Positions 37,442-47,126 of a stretch of DNA of 64,000 nt are shown here, piece after piece. The first letter of the stretch is position 1; each line of letters opens with the position of its first letter. The stretch is from Trichococcus pasteurii (GTDB taxonomy: Bacteria; Bacillota; Bacilli; Lactobacillales; Aerococcaceae): positions 248,001-312,000 of the forward strand of contig NZ_FONM01000002.1 of NCBI RefSeq assembly GCF_900112935.1, read 5' to 3'. The notes under the pieces were generated by a model. It was not told the origin of the DNA, made no database searches, and was given only the letters and a program-made list of their open reading frames with translations. The position numbers were made by a program, and so were the translations under genes.

Positions 37442-38386
37442 TTATTCCCCTCCTTCTGTGGCGACTCGGATACGAGGGTCGATGATACCATAAAGGATGT
37501 CAACCAACAAAATGACGATTACCAACATCGTCGAATACATCATCGTGACACCCATGATTGTCGGATAGTCATTCGTCAAGATGGATTTTACGAATTGTTC
37601 CCCGATACCAGGGATGGCAAAAATATTTTCAACAACCATCGAACCGGTCATCAACCCGACTGTCATTGGTCCGATGATGGTGACCAACGGAATCAGCGCA
37701 TTACGGATACCGTGCTTGAATGCGACTTCCCAACGGCTCAGTCCTTTTGCCCTCGCGAGTTCGACATAATCGCTTCCCAATACATCGACCATTTCAGTTC
37801 GCATAAACCGGGCCGAATCGGCCAGCGGCGAAATGCTCAAAGCGATTGTAGGCAGAATGGAAGAACGGAAGCCTTCATTCCACAAAGCGATCGGCAACAC
37901 TTTCAACCAAACTCCGAATACCAATTGCAGAATAACAGCAAAAACAAAGTTAGGAATCGAACGGCCGACGATGGCTGTCAAAGTGGCAACGGTATCCACC
38001 CAAGTCCCTTGTCTCATCGCTGCGATCACACCCAGCACAATACCGAGGATCGTCCCTATAATAACTGCTTGAAGCCCTAATTGCATGGAAGGTCCTATTC
38101 TGCTGCTCAGCAAATCCGTAACCGGAGTATTGTTGAACTGGAATGAAACACCCATGTCTCCACGTAATAGTCCAAAAATGTAGACTGCGTATTGCACCAA
38201 AATCGGCTTATTCAGTCCATACTTCTCATTCATGATAAAAATTTGTTCCTCAGATAACTTGTCTTGGTTACTGTATGGTGTACCCGGCAAAGCTTTCATC
38301 AGAAAAAAAGTTATCGATGCAATCAAAAACAACGTAATTGCCATATATAAAATACGCTTGCCGATGTACTTTGCATAACTTTTCAT
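37442..38386 (-). CDS. oppB: Oligopeptide ABC transporter permease OppB
   Basis: A 314-residue permease with an N-terminal membrane segment and about five more. The loop ELARAKGLSRWEVAFKHGIRN fits the family. First gene of oppBCDF. The 170-bp spacer upstream should hold the promoter of the transporter genes, separate from the upstream oppA copy. Confidence 0.94.
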   Translation of the reverse strand: MKSYAKYIGKRILYMAITLFLIASITFFLMKALPGTPYSNQDKLSEEQIFIMNEKYGLNKPILVQYAVYIFGLLRGDMGVSFQFNNTPVTDLLSSRIGPSMQLGLQAVIIGTILGIVLGVIAAMRQGTWVDTVATLTAIVGRSIPNFVFAVILQLVFGVWLKVLPIALWNEGFRSSILPTIALSISPLADSARFMRTEMVDVLGSDYVELARAKGLSRWEVAFKHGIRNALIPLVTIIGPMTVGLMTGSMVVENIFAIPGIGEQFVKSILTNDYPTIMGVTMMYSTMLVIVILLVDILYGIIDPRIRVATEGGE

Positions 38387-38555
38387 CGTTTGTCATCCTC
38401 CATTATTTAGTTTTTTTGTAAATAGCACCTGATAGTATATCATATTTAAATATACAAAAAAGAAAATGAACACCAAATCAAATCATATTTTAATTGAGTT
38501 TTCTTTCTTTTTTTTGTACATTTAAAATTGAGAAAACAAAAAGGAGCCAAAATAA

Positions 38556-38918
38556 GTGAACTTCACAAAAAAAAACGCACTTGTCTCATTATTCATTTTT
38601 ATATGTGCACTGATTTATCAACTGATTAAATACGGATCCTTAAGCTGGACCGGAACATCCAACATCCTGTTTATGATAGCGGGGCTTTTGTTGATCATCG
38701 GTTTATCCGGACTTGTGTTGGCTTCCGGAAGTTTCGATTTCTTTCACTACAGCGTCAGAAAAACGCTCAGAAGAGAACCAAAGGAGGATGGCTTCAGGGA
38801 ACCATTGAATCCGCAAGCTCTATCATCTTCTGTCGGGAAAAGTTATCAAAATGTCCTGACTATCGGTCTTTTGCTGTTGGGGATCAGCATTATCTGTCTC
38901 TGGGATTATATTTTATAA
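38556..38918 (+). CDS. DUF3899 small membrane protein
   Basis: A 120-residue protein with three membrane segments (about 9-25, 37-57 and 100-118) and a basic cytoplasmic loop between the second and third (KTLRREPKEDG). It resembles DUF3899, whose function is unknown. GTG start with AAGGAG upstream. It lies on the opposite strand inside the opp region, so it is not part of that operon. Confidence 0.8.
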   Translation: MNFTKKNALVSLFIFICALIYQLIKYGSLSWTGTSNILFMIAGLLLIIGLSGLVLASGSFDFFHYSVRKTLRREPKEDGFREPLNPQALSSSVGKSYQNVLTIGLLLLGISIICLWDYIL

Positions 38919-38925
38919 ATAAAAC

Positions 38926-38957
38926 ATCCATCTGGCATGAATGTATGCCAGATGGAT
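38926..38957. terminator. Bidirectional terminator
   Basis: A 13-bp perfect stem (ATCCATCTGGCAT and its complement) with a six-base loop and T/A runs, between the convergent DUF3899 and oppA genes. Confidence 0.9.
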
Positions 38958-38972
38958 TTTTTATTGCCTTAA

Positions 38973-40649
38973 TTAATCCACGTTCTGTGTTCCAGAATTT
39001 GAAGCCCATTTGTATGAGTAGTCAGCACCGACTAAGTGCTCGCCCAAATCTGTGACATACGGTTTTTGCAGAACTGCATAAGAACGTTGATACAGAGGAG
39101 CGATACCCGCATCTTCCATCAAGATCTTTTCAGCAGCAAGCAGGCTAGCCCATCTTGCATCAAGGTCAGTCACGTTTGTGCGTGCTTCATTGATCAAAGC
39201 ATCGTATTCAGCGTTGGAGTAACCGGATTTGTTGTTGCCGTTTTCTGTTTGGAACAATTCCAGGAAGTTGATTGGGTCAGCATAGTCAGCTCCCCATCCA
39301 GCCAATTCGATATCGTATTCGCCGGAAGTATCAGCTTCAAGACGGACTTTGAAAGGTACATTACGCAAGGTTACAGTCAAGCCAGGCAGGTTTGTCTGTA
39401 ATTGGCTTTGCAGGAATTCAGAAGAACGTTTTGCGTTTTCTGTATCATCACTCAACAATTCCAAAGTGATTGATTCAACACCCAATTCAGCCAAGCCTTG
39501 TTCGAAGTATGTTTTAGCTTCTTCAGCATTGTAAGTCAGAAGATCGCCATTTTGTTCACGGAAGTCTTCGCCAGTTGAAGGATCCAAAGCAAGTTTTTCA
39601 GGAACCAATCCGTTTGCAGGAATGGAGCCGTTCTGCAATACAACGTCAGCATACGCCTGTTTGTCGAAAGCCATAGCCAAAGCTTTACGGATGTTGGCAT
39701 TTTGTAATGGTGTGCCTTCTCTTTGTTGGTTGAATTTCAAGTAGAATACAGAAGAAGTCGGCATTGTGTGCATTTCAGCATCGCCAGTTCTTTGAGCTAC
39801 GTATTCCCCAGTCAAGATCATGCGGTCGATAGCGTCTGTATCATACAGATTCAAAGCAGTGGAAGTTTCTTTGATTACTTCTACGTTGATTGCATCCAAT
39901 TTTACAGCGTCTTTATCCCAATACTCTGCATTTGGTTCATAAGTCCATGATAAGCTGGCTGCATCCCAGTTAGCTAATACAAATGGTCCGTTGTACAATA
40001 AAGCATCGCTGCTTAATGCGTATTGGTCGCCTTGTTCTTCAACAAAGGCTTGATTTTGAGGGAAGAACATAGCCAACGTCAAAAGATCTTTGAAGTATGG
40101 CACTGGAGAAGTCAATGTGATTTCCAACGTTTTTTCGTCGATTGCTTTGACGCCTAATTCTTCAGGCGCAACTTCACCCGCTATGATCTCAGTTGCGTTA
40201 GCGATAACGCCGTCCATCATGTAAGAATAAGAAGCAGCCGATGCAGGATCAACCAATTTGCGCCATGAATAAACAAAGTCATCTGCCGTTACAGGCTCAC
40301 CGTTTGACCAGTTTGCTTCATCACGGATAGTGAAAGTGTAGACTAAACCGTCTTCGCTGACTGTAGGATCTTCTGCTGCGATACCTAATTCAACCGTTCC
40401 ATCCAAACCTTGGCGATACAGACCTTCATTTACGTTGCTTAAAGCAGTAAACGCAACTGTATCTGTAGCTTGTACAGAATCCATTGTTGGGATTTCAGCG
40501 CTTTCAATCAGATTTAACACCTGATCGCTGCCGTTCGCACCTGCTGACTCTGATGAATCGGCCGTGCTTCCCTCTCCGCCGCATGCAGCTAATACAAGTG
40601 CGGAGCTTAAAGATAATAACACTAAAGATGATAGTTTCTTGTTGCCCAT
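38973..40649 (-). CDS. oppA: Oligopeptide ABC transporter substrate-binding lipoprotein (copy 2)
   Basis: A 558-residue lipoprotein with lipobox VLAAC (Cys23) and the same solute-binding family 5 fold as copy 1. Shared landmarks include WSNGEPVTADDFVYSWRKLVDP and ALNLYDTDAIDR. It sits upstream of oppBCDF, separated by the oppositely oriented DUF3899 gene, so it has its own promoter (40700-40728). Different peptide preference from copy 1 is likely but not shown. A tract rich in Ser and Gly follows Cys23. Confidence 0.93.
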   Translation of the reverse strand: MGNKKLSSLVLLSLSSALVLAACGGEGSTADSSESAGANGSDQVLNLIESAEIPTMDSVQATDTVAFTALSNVNEGLYRQGLDGTVELGIAAEDPTVSEDGLVYTFTIRDEANWSNGEPVTADDFVYSWRKLVDPASAASYSYMMDGVIANATEIIAGEVAPEELGVKAIDEKTLEITLTSPVPYFKDLLTLAMFFPQNQAFVEEQGDQYALSSDALLYNGPFVLANWDAASLSWTYEPNAEYWDKDAVKLDAINVEVIKETSTALNLYDTDAIDRMILTGEYVAQRTGDAEMHTMPTSSVFYLKFNQQREGTPLQNANIRKALAMAFDKQAYADVVLQNGSIPANGLVPEKLALDPSTGEDFREQNGDLLTYNAEEAKTYFEQGLAELGVESITLELLSDDTENAKRSSEFLQSQLQTNLPGLTVTLRNVPFKVRLEADTSGEYDIELAGWGADYADPINFLELFQTENGNNKSGYSNAEYDALINEARTNVTDLDARWASLLAAEKILMEDAGIAPLYQRSYAVLQKPYVTDLGEHLVGADYSYKWASNSGTQNVD

Positions 40650-41009
40650 ATTTCTTTTCCCCCATTCCCTCTGTTTCTATAATTTCTATAGTAAGCTTAA
40701 TTATAGTTGTGACTGTTATTAAAATCAAGTTTGGGAATTTAATAAATTGATTAAAATTAGATTAATATATTCATATTTACGATATTCTTGGCTCAATATA
40801 TCTACATTGGTTGTATATTGAGAATCTAACACGACATGTCAGAACATTAAAATTTTTATGAAAACGGAGCCAAATGTTGTTAAAAAGGCAAACGGAATAA
40901 CCAAACATTTGTTTATTAATAAACATCGATTTAATATCTGAATGTTGATATATTTGCATGATAAAGAGATATTCAATCGTTCTCACGAAAAATAAATGTG
41001 CACTGCTGT
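40650..41009. other. AT-rich intergenic region upstream of oppA copy 2
   Basis: A 360-bp AT-rich stretch. It contains the oppA promoter near its left end. No terminator for pullulanase and no further gene was convincing. Short candidate frames here lack ribosome-binding sites. Confidence 0.5.
40700..40728 (-). promoter_or_regulatory. Promoter of oppA copy 2
   Basis: On the minus strand, TTGATT (complement of 40723-40728), a 17-base spacer and TATAAT (complement of 40700-40705), about 50 bases before the start codon. Confidence 0.75.
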
Positions 41010-43013
41010 TTAAATGTTCTTTTTGTTCTGATTTTCTGCATACAATACGGAAGTTGTATGGGCTTTGACCAGGATTTTTTCCATCATGGCAGCTTCAGCC
41101 TTTCGCTCCAGAAAGACTTGGTTGTCTTCAACAAGGATGGCATACTTTCCCTTCTCCACCCGGAAGACCGTATCGTTTCGGTTCGCATTGAAAATGACGA
41201 TGTACTTTTTTCCTTCGTTTTCTAAGGAAAAGGCCACGATGTTGAAATTTTCGCTGAGCGTCGTGAAATGGGCGTCAATTTCTTCGTGGGTATGCAGGCG
41301 GAACAGATATTCACTCTTGCGCAAGGCAATCAGACCTTTGACGTAGACCACTGATTTCTGGAACGTCGTCACCCGTTCCCATTCAAACTGATTGATTTCG
41401 TCGGGTGAGTTGTAGCTGTTGGCCACCCCTTCTTTTGTCCTCAAAAATTCCTGTCCGCCGTGGATAAAGGGAACCCCCTGCGAAAGCAAGACGATGCTTG
41501 TTGCCAATGTATGCCTTTTTATGCGCACCTCTTCACTGTCATTCGGATTGGACCGCAACAGTTTATCGTAGAGCGTCAAATTATCATGAGCTTCCACATA
41601 CTGGATGACTTGTTCCGGATCGACATAACTGCTGTGGCTGGATAAATGCATGGCGCCCTTTATGTTCCGGAGCAGCAGATCTTCCTGATAGTTTTTGCCG
41701 CTGATGAAGCCTCTGTCCTTTTCGTCCCCGAAATCGCTGCCTTTCAATGCTACCCGGATCGAATCGTTGAAGTGGGCGATCCTTGGCATTGCCTGCGCAT
41801 TCTTCTGGGAAGCTTTCAAGTCCTCCGGTAGCGGCGTGGTCATTTCCCATCCCTCTCCGATGATGATGATGGACGGATCGATTTTATCCAACGCCTCCCT
41901 GATCGCATTCATCGTGACTGAGTCATGGATGCCCATCAGATCGAAGCGGAAACCATCGAGATGATACTCTTTTGCCCAATACTTCACGCTATCGATGATA
42001 TACTTGCGCATCATATGCCTTTCGGAGGCCGTGTCATTTCCGACGCCCGTTCCGTTCGCCAGCGAACCATCCGCATTGTAGCGATAAAAGTAACCCGGAA
42101 CGGTCCTTTCCAAAGCCTGATCTTTCGGATCGTAGACGTGGTTATAGACGACATCCATGATCACCCTCAAGCCATTGTCGTGCAACGTTTGGATCATTTG
42201 CTTCAGTTCGACGATCCTGTTGACTGGCTCAAATGGATTGCTTGAATAAGAACCTTCCGGTACATTATAGTTCAGCGGATCGTAGCCCCAATTGTATTGC
42301 GGTTCCGTCAGATTCGCCTCATCGACTGTGGCATAATCGAACATCGGCAAAACCTGGATATGGGTGACGCCCAAATCGATCAGGTAATCCAAACCCGTGC
42401 TTATTCCGCTGGGATTTTTAGTGTTTTTTTCGGTCAAACCAAGGAATTTGCCTTTATTCCTTATTCCGCTCGTTTCGGATATGGAAAAATCCCTGATGTG
42501 CAGCTCATAGATGATTGCCTCTTCCGGAAGACCGAAGGCCGGCAATCGGTCACCCCACCCGTCAGGATTCGTCCTTGTCAGATCCGTAATGACCGATTTT
42601 GTGCCGTTCACCGTCGTCGCACGTGCATAGGGATCGATCGTAATGGATTCGCGGTTATTCAGGAAGAGAATCTTATAGACATAAATCGTTCCGTGCTGAT
42701 CACCGGGAAGGTAAGCCTCAAAAATCCCTTTGGGTTTCTGCACCATCGCTATTTTTTGAGAAGGCTTCTTGATGGAATCATCGGCATACGTCCAAACTTC
42801 CACCGTCTTTGCTGTAGGAGTCCACACCCTCAATAGCGTGCCTTCTTTTTCGTAAAGCGCTCCCAGGTCTCCGTCATAGGAAAAGTAGTTGTCAAAATCA
42901 TTCGATCTGACGAACAGAAACATCTCCTTGTCGATGGTTTCTTTGTCCCGCTTATCGCTGAAAAGTTTTTCCAAATCGTAGCTCTCCAACCAACTCTGGA
43001 AATCCTCTACCAT
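41010..43013 (-). CDS. pulA: Type I pullulanase
   Basis: Debranching enzyme that cuts alpha-1,6 links in pullulan, glycogen or limit dextrins. At 667 residues with no signal peptide it is the cytoplasmic form. An N-terminal CBM48-like domain (about 60-150) precedes the GH13 barrel. The pullulanase motif YNWGYDP is present. Catalytic residues are the Asp in DGFRFDLMG, the Glu in GEGWE and the Asp in VEAHDN. It stands alone and probably processes imported or stored glucans. Confidence 0.95.
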   Translation of the reverse strand: MVEDFQSWLESYDLEKLFSDKRDKETIDKEMFLFVRSNDFDNYFSYDGDLGALYEKEGTLLRVWTPTAKTVEVWTYADDSIKKPSQKIAMVQKPKGIFEAYLPGDQHGTIYVYKILFLNNRESITIDPYARATTVNGTKSVITDLTRTNPDGWGDRLPAFGLPEEAIIYELHIRDFSISETSGIRNKGKFLGLTEKNTKNPSGISTGLDYLIDLGVTHIQVLPMFDYATVDEANLTEPQYNWGYDPLNYNVPEGSYSSNPFEPVNRIVELKQMIQTLHDNGLRVIMDVVYNHVYDPKDQALERTVPGYFYRYNADGSLANGTGVGNDTASERHMMRKYIIDSVKYWAKEYHLDGFRFDLMGIHDSVTMNAIREALDKIDPSIIIIGEGWEMTTPLPEDLKASQKNAQAMPRIAHFNDSIRVALKGSDFGDEKDRGFISGKNYQEDLLLRNIKGAMHLSSHSSYVDPEQVIQYVEAHDNLTLYDKLLRSNPNDSEEVRIKRHTLATSIVLLSQGVPFIHGGQEFLRTKEGVANSYNSPDEINQFEWERVTTFQKSVVYVKGLIALRKSEYLFRLHTHEEIDAHFTTLSENFNIVAFSLENEGKKYIVIFNANRNDTVFRVEKGKYAILVEDNQVFLERKAEAAMMEKILVKAHTTSVLYAENQNKKNI

Positions 43014-43081
43014 ACCGCATCACCTCCCACATATAGTATACCAACCAAGGACAACTTCCTGTACTGAAAAGGCATAGCAAA

Positions 43082-43117
43082 AAGCGTAACCGACAGAAAT
43101 AATTGCCGCTTACGCTT
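43082..43117 (-). terminator. Probable terminator after the CorA-like gene
   Basis: An 8-bp stem (AAGCGTAA / TTACGCTT) with a 20-base loop, followed by five T's on the minus strand. The large loop makes it moderate in strength. Confidence 0.65.
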
Positions 43118-43153
43118 CATTGCGATGTCACCTGTCTATATTCACATTCCATG

Positions 43154-44107
43154 TCAGAAATAATCTTTCTTTTTCAACCAGTAAACCGTCAAAAAGCAGA
43201 TGAAGATTGTGATCAGACTGGTGATGCCGAACGCCCACGGATGATTTTCGAATGGCAGATCGACATTCATGCCCCAGAACCCTGCCATGATGGTCGGGAT
43301 CGTCAGGACGATGGTGATAGAAGTCAAAACTTTCATGATGTTGTTCAAGTTATTTGTAATCACGCTGGAAAATACTTCGCTCAACTGATCGATCATCTTG
43401 CTTGATTCAGTGACCATCACTTCGGCTTGATTTGAGATATCCGTGATATCACGCAGCAATTCTTGGCTTTGCACATCATCCCCTAAAACAGCTTCATGGA
43501 TTGACTCCGTTATCAAAGGGTGATTTTTGTTGATGGATGTCTCAAAATAAACCAAACTCTTATGCAGGGCAATCAGCTTATAAAAGTATTCGTTATGGGT
43601 AGCACTGGTTATCTGAATCTGCAGGTCTTCGATGATGCCATCGATTTCTCTCAGATGACGAATAAAACTCCTTGTCAATTCCCATAATATGTATAAGATG
43701 ATGTGATGCTGGGTTGTTGCTGGTTCGTTTTTGAAAGACTCATTATTCATGATATGCGTCAAAAAAGAAGGCGTCTCTTTGCAGACTGTGATCAATGTGT
43801 CATTGACTCTTATGATAGACAAAGGATACGTATGGTACTCCGTGTATTTTTCCTGCACCGATCGCATTTTGGGGAAGAGGACGATCAGAAGATTAATATC
43901 CTCCCCTGCACCATTTTTGACTTTCTCTTGCCGTGGGATCTCATATTCGTCCAGCGAATCCATGATGTAGTCCTTTGGGATGCCGAAAATAGCTACCAGA
44001 TCCTCAACGTCTTCGTTGCTCGGATTCTCCACATGAATCCAATCAGCCGCTTTCCAATCCTTCGTCTGCGTATATACCCCTTTATCCGATAAGTTGAATG
44101 ATCTCAC
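43154..44107 (-). CDS. CorA-family divalent metal transporter
   Basis: A 317-residue CorA-like Mg2+ (or Co2+/Zn2+) channel. A long cytoplasmic N-terminal domain ends in a coiled-coil-rich stalk. Two C-terminal membrane segments follow, the first ending in the selectivity motif GFWGMNVDLPF, and the protein ends in the usual basic tail (WLKKKDYF). It starts at GTG with GAGGTGG upstream. Confidence 0.93.
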   Translation of the reverse strand: MRSFNLSDKGVYTQTKDWKAADWIHVENPSNEDVEDLVAIFGIPKDYIMDSLDEYEIPRQEKVKNGAGEDINLLIVLFPKMRSVQEKYTEYHTYPLSIIRVNDTLITVCKETPSFLTHIMNNESFKNEPATTQHHIILYILWELTRSFIRHLREIDGIIEDLQIQITSATHNEYFYKLIALHKSLVYFETSINKNHPLITESIHEAVLGDDVQSQELLRDITDISNQAEVMVTESSKMIDQLSEVFSSVITNNLNNIMKVLTSITIVLTIPTIMAGFWGMNVDLPFENHPWAFGITSLITIFICFLTVYWLKKKDYF

Positions 44108-44252
44108 GCGAATCCACCTCTAACCTGTATTAATCTAACTGTATCAACCTACAAGATAAGCATAACTTATTTTTGGTAAAAGGAAAGTAATAACCCTCTC
44201 CAAAAGAGTGAGCGCAATTCGATCACAAAACCCATCGAGGGCAAGTTGCCAC

Positions 44253-45077
44253 TCAGTTGTCAATTGTGAATTCTTCCATAGTATAGGCCATTTCGATGTA
44301 AGGATCCTCCGTATACCAATGCCGGGCACTGCCAAGGCATGCGCAATAGAAGGTCGTATCTTCCTCATACAGCATTTTTCGGAAGTGTACATGCCCCATG
44401 ATGCTATGCACAATCGGATAACGATCGTACAATTGCATATAGCTTTTGCTGCCGAGGAAAGCATTGTAATAGTCATACACCGGATGCGGGAGCGGGATGA
44501 CAAATTGCGGATGCGTCACAACATGTGTCATCATGATTATTTTCCGGTCGCCGACTTCTTTCAAGTCGCTTTCCAGTTCCCCTTGCATGGCTGTTGCAAC
44601 CGCGCGATCATCCTTTGACCAATGCACATACCGGCGGTCATTCCAACCACCGACTTTCAGTTTTTTCTTGGAAAACTCTGCTATAGTATAGCGGTCACTG
44701 GCGAAGCCATAATCATACCAGCCCGGATTCCCCACCACTGCCCATTTATCCCCGATCAAAAATGGATTCCCGACAGGATTTTCGTCCCGCTCCTTGAACA
44801 ACTGATAGATGCGGTCCGTGTCCTCTTCATGGTTGCGGATGGACCAAAAGTCATGATTACCCGGTACGAATTGGATTTTCGAAACGTTGTGATCACGCAT
44901 CCTATCCAGGAAAGCAAAGGTATCGTGGTAATCGGAAGAGACATCCCCCGCCAACAATAACAAGTCGATTTCTTGATTATAGAGCAGTTCCGCCAAGAGA
45001 TAGTCATACGTTTGACCCGGCGCCAGTTTTTTCGCATTAGAATCGATATGAAGGTCTGACATTACACCAATTTTCAC
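44253..45077 (-). CDS. Calcineurin-like metallophosphoesterase
   Basis: A 274-residue phosphoesterase with all five metal-binding motifs: SDLHID (8-13), AGDVSSD, PGNHDFW, MTHVVTHP and GHVH. The substrate is unknown; family members cut nucleotides, cyclic nucleotides or phosphodiesters. GTG start. It lies 94 bases downstream of ppaC, beyond that gene's terminator. Confidence 0.9.
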   Translation of the reverse strand: MKIGVMSDLHIDSNAKKLAPGQTYDYLLAELLYNQEIDLLLLAGDVSSDYHDTFAFLDRMRDHNVSKIQFVPGNHDFWSIRNHEEDTDRIYQLFKERDENPVGNPFLIGDKWAVVGNPGWYDYGFASDRYTIAEFSKKKLKVGGWNDRRYVHWSKDDRAVATAMQGELESDLKEVGDRKIIMMTHVVTHPQFVIPLPHPVYDYYNAFLGSKSYMQLYDRYPIVHSIMGHVHFRKMLYEEDTTFYCACLGSARHWYTEDPYIEMAYTMEEFTIDN

Positions 45078-45113
45078 GTCCTCAACTCCCTTCTTTTTCT
45101 TGGCCTAAGTGTT

Positions 45114-45158
45114 AAAAAAGCAGAGATGCACTTCAGATTAACTGAGTTGGATCTCCGC
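45114..45158 (-). terminator. Terminator after ppaC
   Basis: Stem GCAGAGAT (45120-45127) with ATCTCCGC (45151-45158), one G-T wobble, plus an inner CTGA-type pairing, and six T's on the minus strand. Confidence 0.75.
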
Positions 45159-45171
45159 CCTTTTATAAAAA

Positions 45172-46101
45172 TTATTTTGAGAATGCTTCCGTCAATGGTG
45201 GAACAACTTGTTTCTTACGTGAAACAACACCCGGCAACAACGCAACATTTTCGTTCAACGAGACGCCGAATGCGGATGCGACTGTGTCCAAATGTGAACC
45301 GACAGCCAATAAGGCAGAATCGCTGTCAATGATGTTTGTGATCACCAACAAGAACACATCATAACCTTGAGCGGCGTTTTCTGCTTCCATAGCGGAAACC
45401 AGTTCAACTTGTCTTTCCAGAACATCCTGCACGTCTACAGTGTTCACTTGTGCGATGCGGACGTTTTTATCGCCCATCGGGAATGATTTAGCGTCCAAAG
45501 TCAGCAATTCCGCGATCGATTTGTCATCCAAATTCGTTCCGGCCTTCAGCATCGCAAGGCCATATTCGTTCATGGAAACACCAGCGATTTCCGCCAATTC
45601 TGTTGCCGCTGCTTCATCTTCCGGAGTGCAAGTCGGTGATTTGAACAACAGGGTATCAGAAATGATGGCAGAAAGCATCAAGCCGGCGATGTCGGCAGGG
45701 ATTGCGATGCTCTTTTCCTTGAACATTTTATAAAGGATTGTATTTGTGCAACCGACAGGCTCTGCACGGTAATACAAAGGGTTGGCCGTTTCGAAGTTCG
45801 CGATGCGGTGATGATCCACCACAGCATATACTTCGACATCTTTGATGTCGCTGACGCTTTGTTGCGCTTCGTTATGGTCAACCAAAGCAACCGTATCCGT
45901 TTCGTTTGCCGCAGCCTCGATGACGCGCGGAGCCTCTGTCTTGAATTGTTTCAGAGCGTAGGCTGTTTCTTCGCTCGGCAGGCCAAGAGCCACAGCCTCT
46001 GCTTCGATTCCGTTATGATTCAGATAGTAGGCGTATGCGATTGCAGATGTGATCGCATCCGTATCCGGATTTTGGTGCCCAAAAACTAACAGTTTTTTCA
46101 T
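45172..46101 (-). CDS. ppaC: Manganese-dependent inorganic pyrophosphatase (family II)
   Basis: Hydrolyses pyrophosphate to pull biosynthetic reactions forward. It has 309 residues, the normal length. Metal ligands are seen as His9, Asp13 and Asp15 in [10 protein letters not shown] and in the DHH motif VVDHHRIAN. The C-terminal substrate-binding domain ends with a basic [13 protein letters not shown] segment. No CBS domains, so no nucleotide control. Confidence 0.96.
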   Translation of the reverse strand: MKKLLVFGHQNPDTDAITSAIAYAYYLNHNGIEAEAVALGLPSEETAYALKQFKTEAPRVIEAAANETDTVALVDHNEAQQSVSDIKDVEVYAVVDHHRIANFETANPLYYRAEPVGCTNTILYKMFKEKSIAIPADIAGLMLSAIISDTLLFKSPTCTPEDEAAATELAEIAGVSMNEYGLAMLKAGTNLDDKSIAELLTLDAKSFPMGDKNVRIAQVNTVDVQDVLERQVELVSAMEAENAAQGYDVFLLVITNIIDSDSALLAVGSHLDTVASAFGVSLNENVALLPGVVSRKKQVVPPLTEAFSK

Positions 46102-46145
46102 TCAATTCACTCTCTCTTCCATTGTCTTAATTTATCATAATAAAA

Positions 46146-46184
46146 AAGGAAGAAAAGAGCAACCGCAATTCTCTTTTCTTCCTT
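46146..46184 (-). terminator. Terminator after pflA
   Basis: A 14-bp perfect stem (AAGGAAGAAAAGAG and its complement) followed by a T-rich tract on the minus strand. Confidence 0.85.
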
Positions 46185-46201
46185 GAAAAAATAGTATTAT
46201 T

Positions 46202-46963
46202 TTACAGATCCAAGTAACCTTTATAGTCTTCTGTATGCAGCAGTTTTCTGGCATTTTCGACGCGCTCGGCGGTAGGTGGATCGATTCCCTCCAACTGATA
46301 AGGGATGCCCAACGTTTCCCACTTGTAGACGCCCATTTTATGGTAAGGCAGAATCTCCACTTTGACGATGTTTTTCAATGTTTTCAGGAAAGCATCCAGT
46401 CGGATCAAGAAATCATCATAGTCAGTCCGCTCTGGGATCAGCACATGACGGACCCAAATCGGTTTATTGATTTCCGACAAATATTTTGCCAGCTCGATGA
46501 TGCTTTCGTTCGGCCACATTGTCAGTTCTTTGTGCTTCTGGCTGTCGATGTGTTTGATGTCCAACAGGATCAAATCGGTCACAGCCAACAATTTATTGAA
46601 TTGGCTGAAGAAAGGTTCATCATAAGTGAACGGCAAGCCGCAAGTGTCCAATGTCGTATGCACACCTTGCGCTTTGGCTTTCGTGAACAACTCGATCAGA
46701 AAGTCGATCTGCAGCAACGGTTCGCCGCCGCTGACGGTAATGCCGCCTTTTTGTCCCCAAAATGGCTTGTATTGCAAGGCCATGTTCAGCAATTCATCGC
46801 TGGTCATCTCGTTGCCGCCACCGATGTTCCAAGTGTCCGGGTTATGGCAGAATTGGCAACGCATGCGGCAGCCTTGCATAAATATAATAAAACGGATTCC
46901 GGGTCCATCGACGGAACCGAAACTCTCTGTTGAATGCACAAATCCTTTTAAGGGTTCAGTCAT
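46202..46963 (-). CDS. pflA: Pyruvate formate-lyase activating enzyme
   Basis: Radical SAM enzyme that puts the glycyl radical on PflB under anaerobic conditions. It has 253 residues. The 4Fe-4S cysteines are Cys32, Cys36 and Cys39 in GCRMRCQFC, followed by SAM-binding VSGGEPLLQ. It lies 163 bases downstream of pflB, with hairpins in the gap that may reduce its level relative to PflB. Confidence 0.95.
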   Translation of the reverse strand: MTEPLKGFVHSTESFGSVDGPGIRFIIFMQGCRMRCQFCHNPDTWNIGGGNEMTSDELLNMALQYKPFWGQKGGITVSGGEPLLQIDFLIELFTKAKAQGVHTTLDTCGLPFTYDEPFFSQFNKLLAVTDLILLDIKHIDSQKHKELTMWPNESIIELAKYLSEINKPIWVRHVLIPERTDYDDFLIRLDAFLKTLKNIVKVEILPYHKMGVYKWETLGIPYQLEGIDPPTAERVENARKLLHTEDYKGYLDL

Positions 46964-47035
46964 TTCAAAAAACTCCTCTGTCGTTTATTTCTTAATCTCA
47001 TTGTATCTCGCATAAGGAATATTTCCTATCAAAAA

Positions 47036-47092
47036 GAGCGATTTTTCGCTCCCTTTGATAGAAAACGGATGAATCATATGATCCATCCGTTT
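47036..47092 (-). promoter_or_regulatory. Two hairpins between pflB and pflA
   Basis: AAACGGATG (47063-47071) pairs with CATCCGTTT (47084-47092), and GAGCGA (47036-47041) pairs with TCGCTC (47046-47051), the second followed by five T's on the minus strand. Probably a leaky terminator that lowers pflA expression relative to pflB. Confidence 0.6.
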
Positions 47093-47126
47093 AAATTTAT
47101 AAGATTAATATGCAAGTTGAAGCAGA

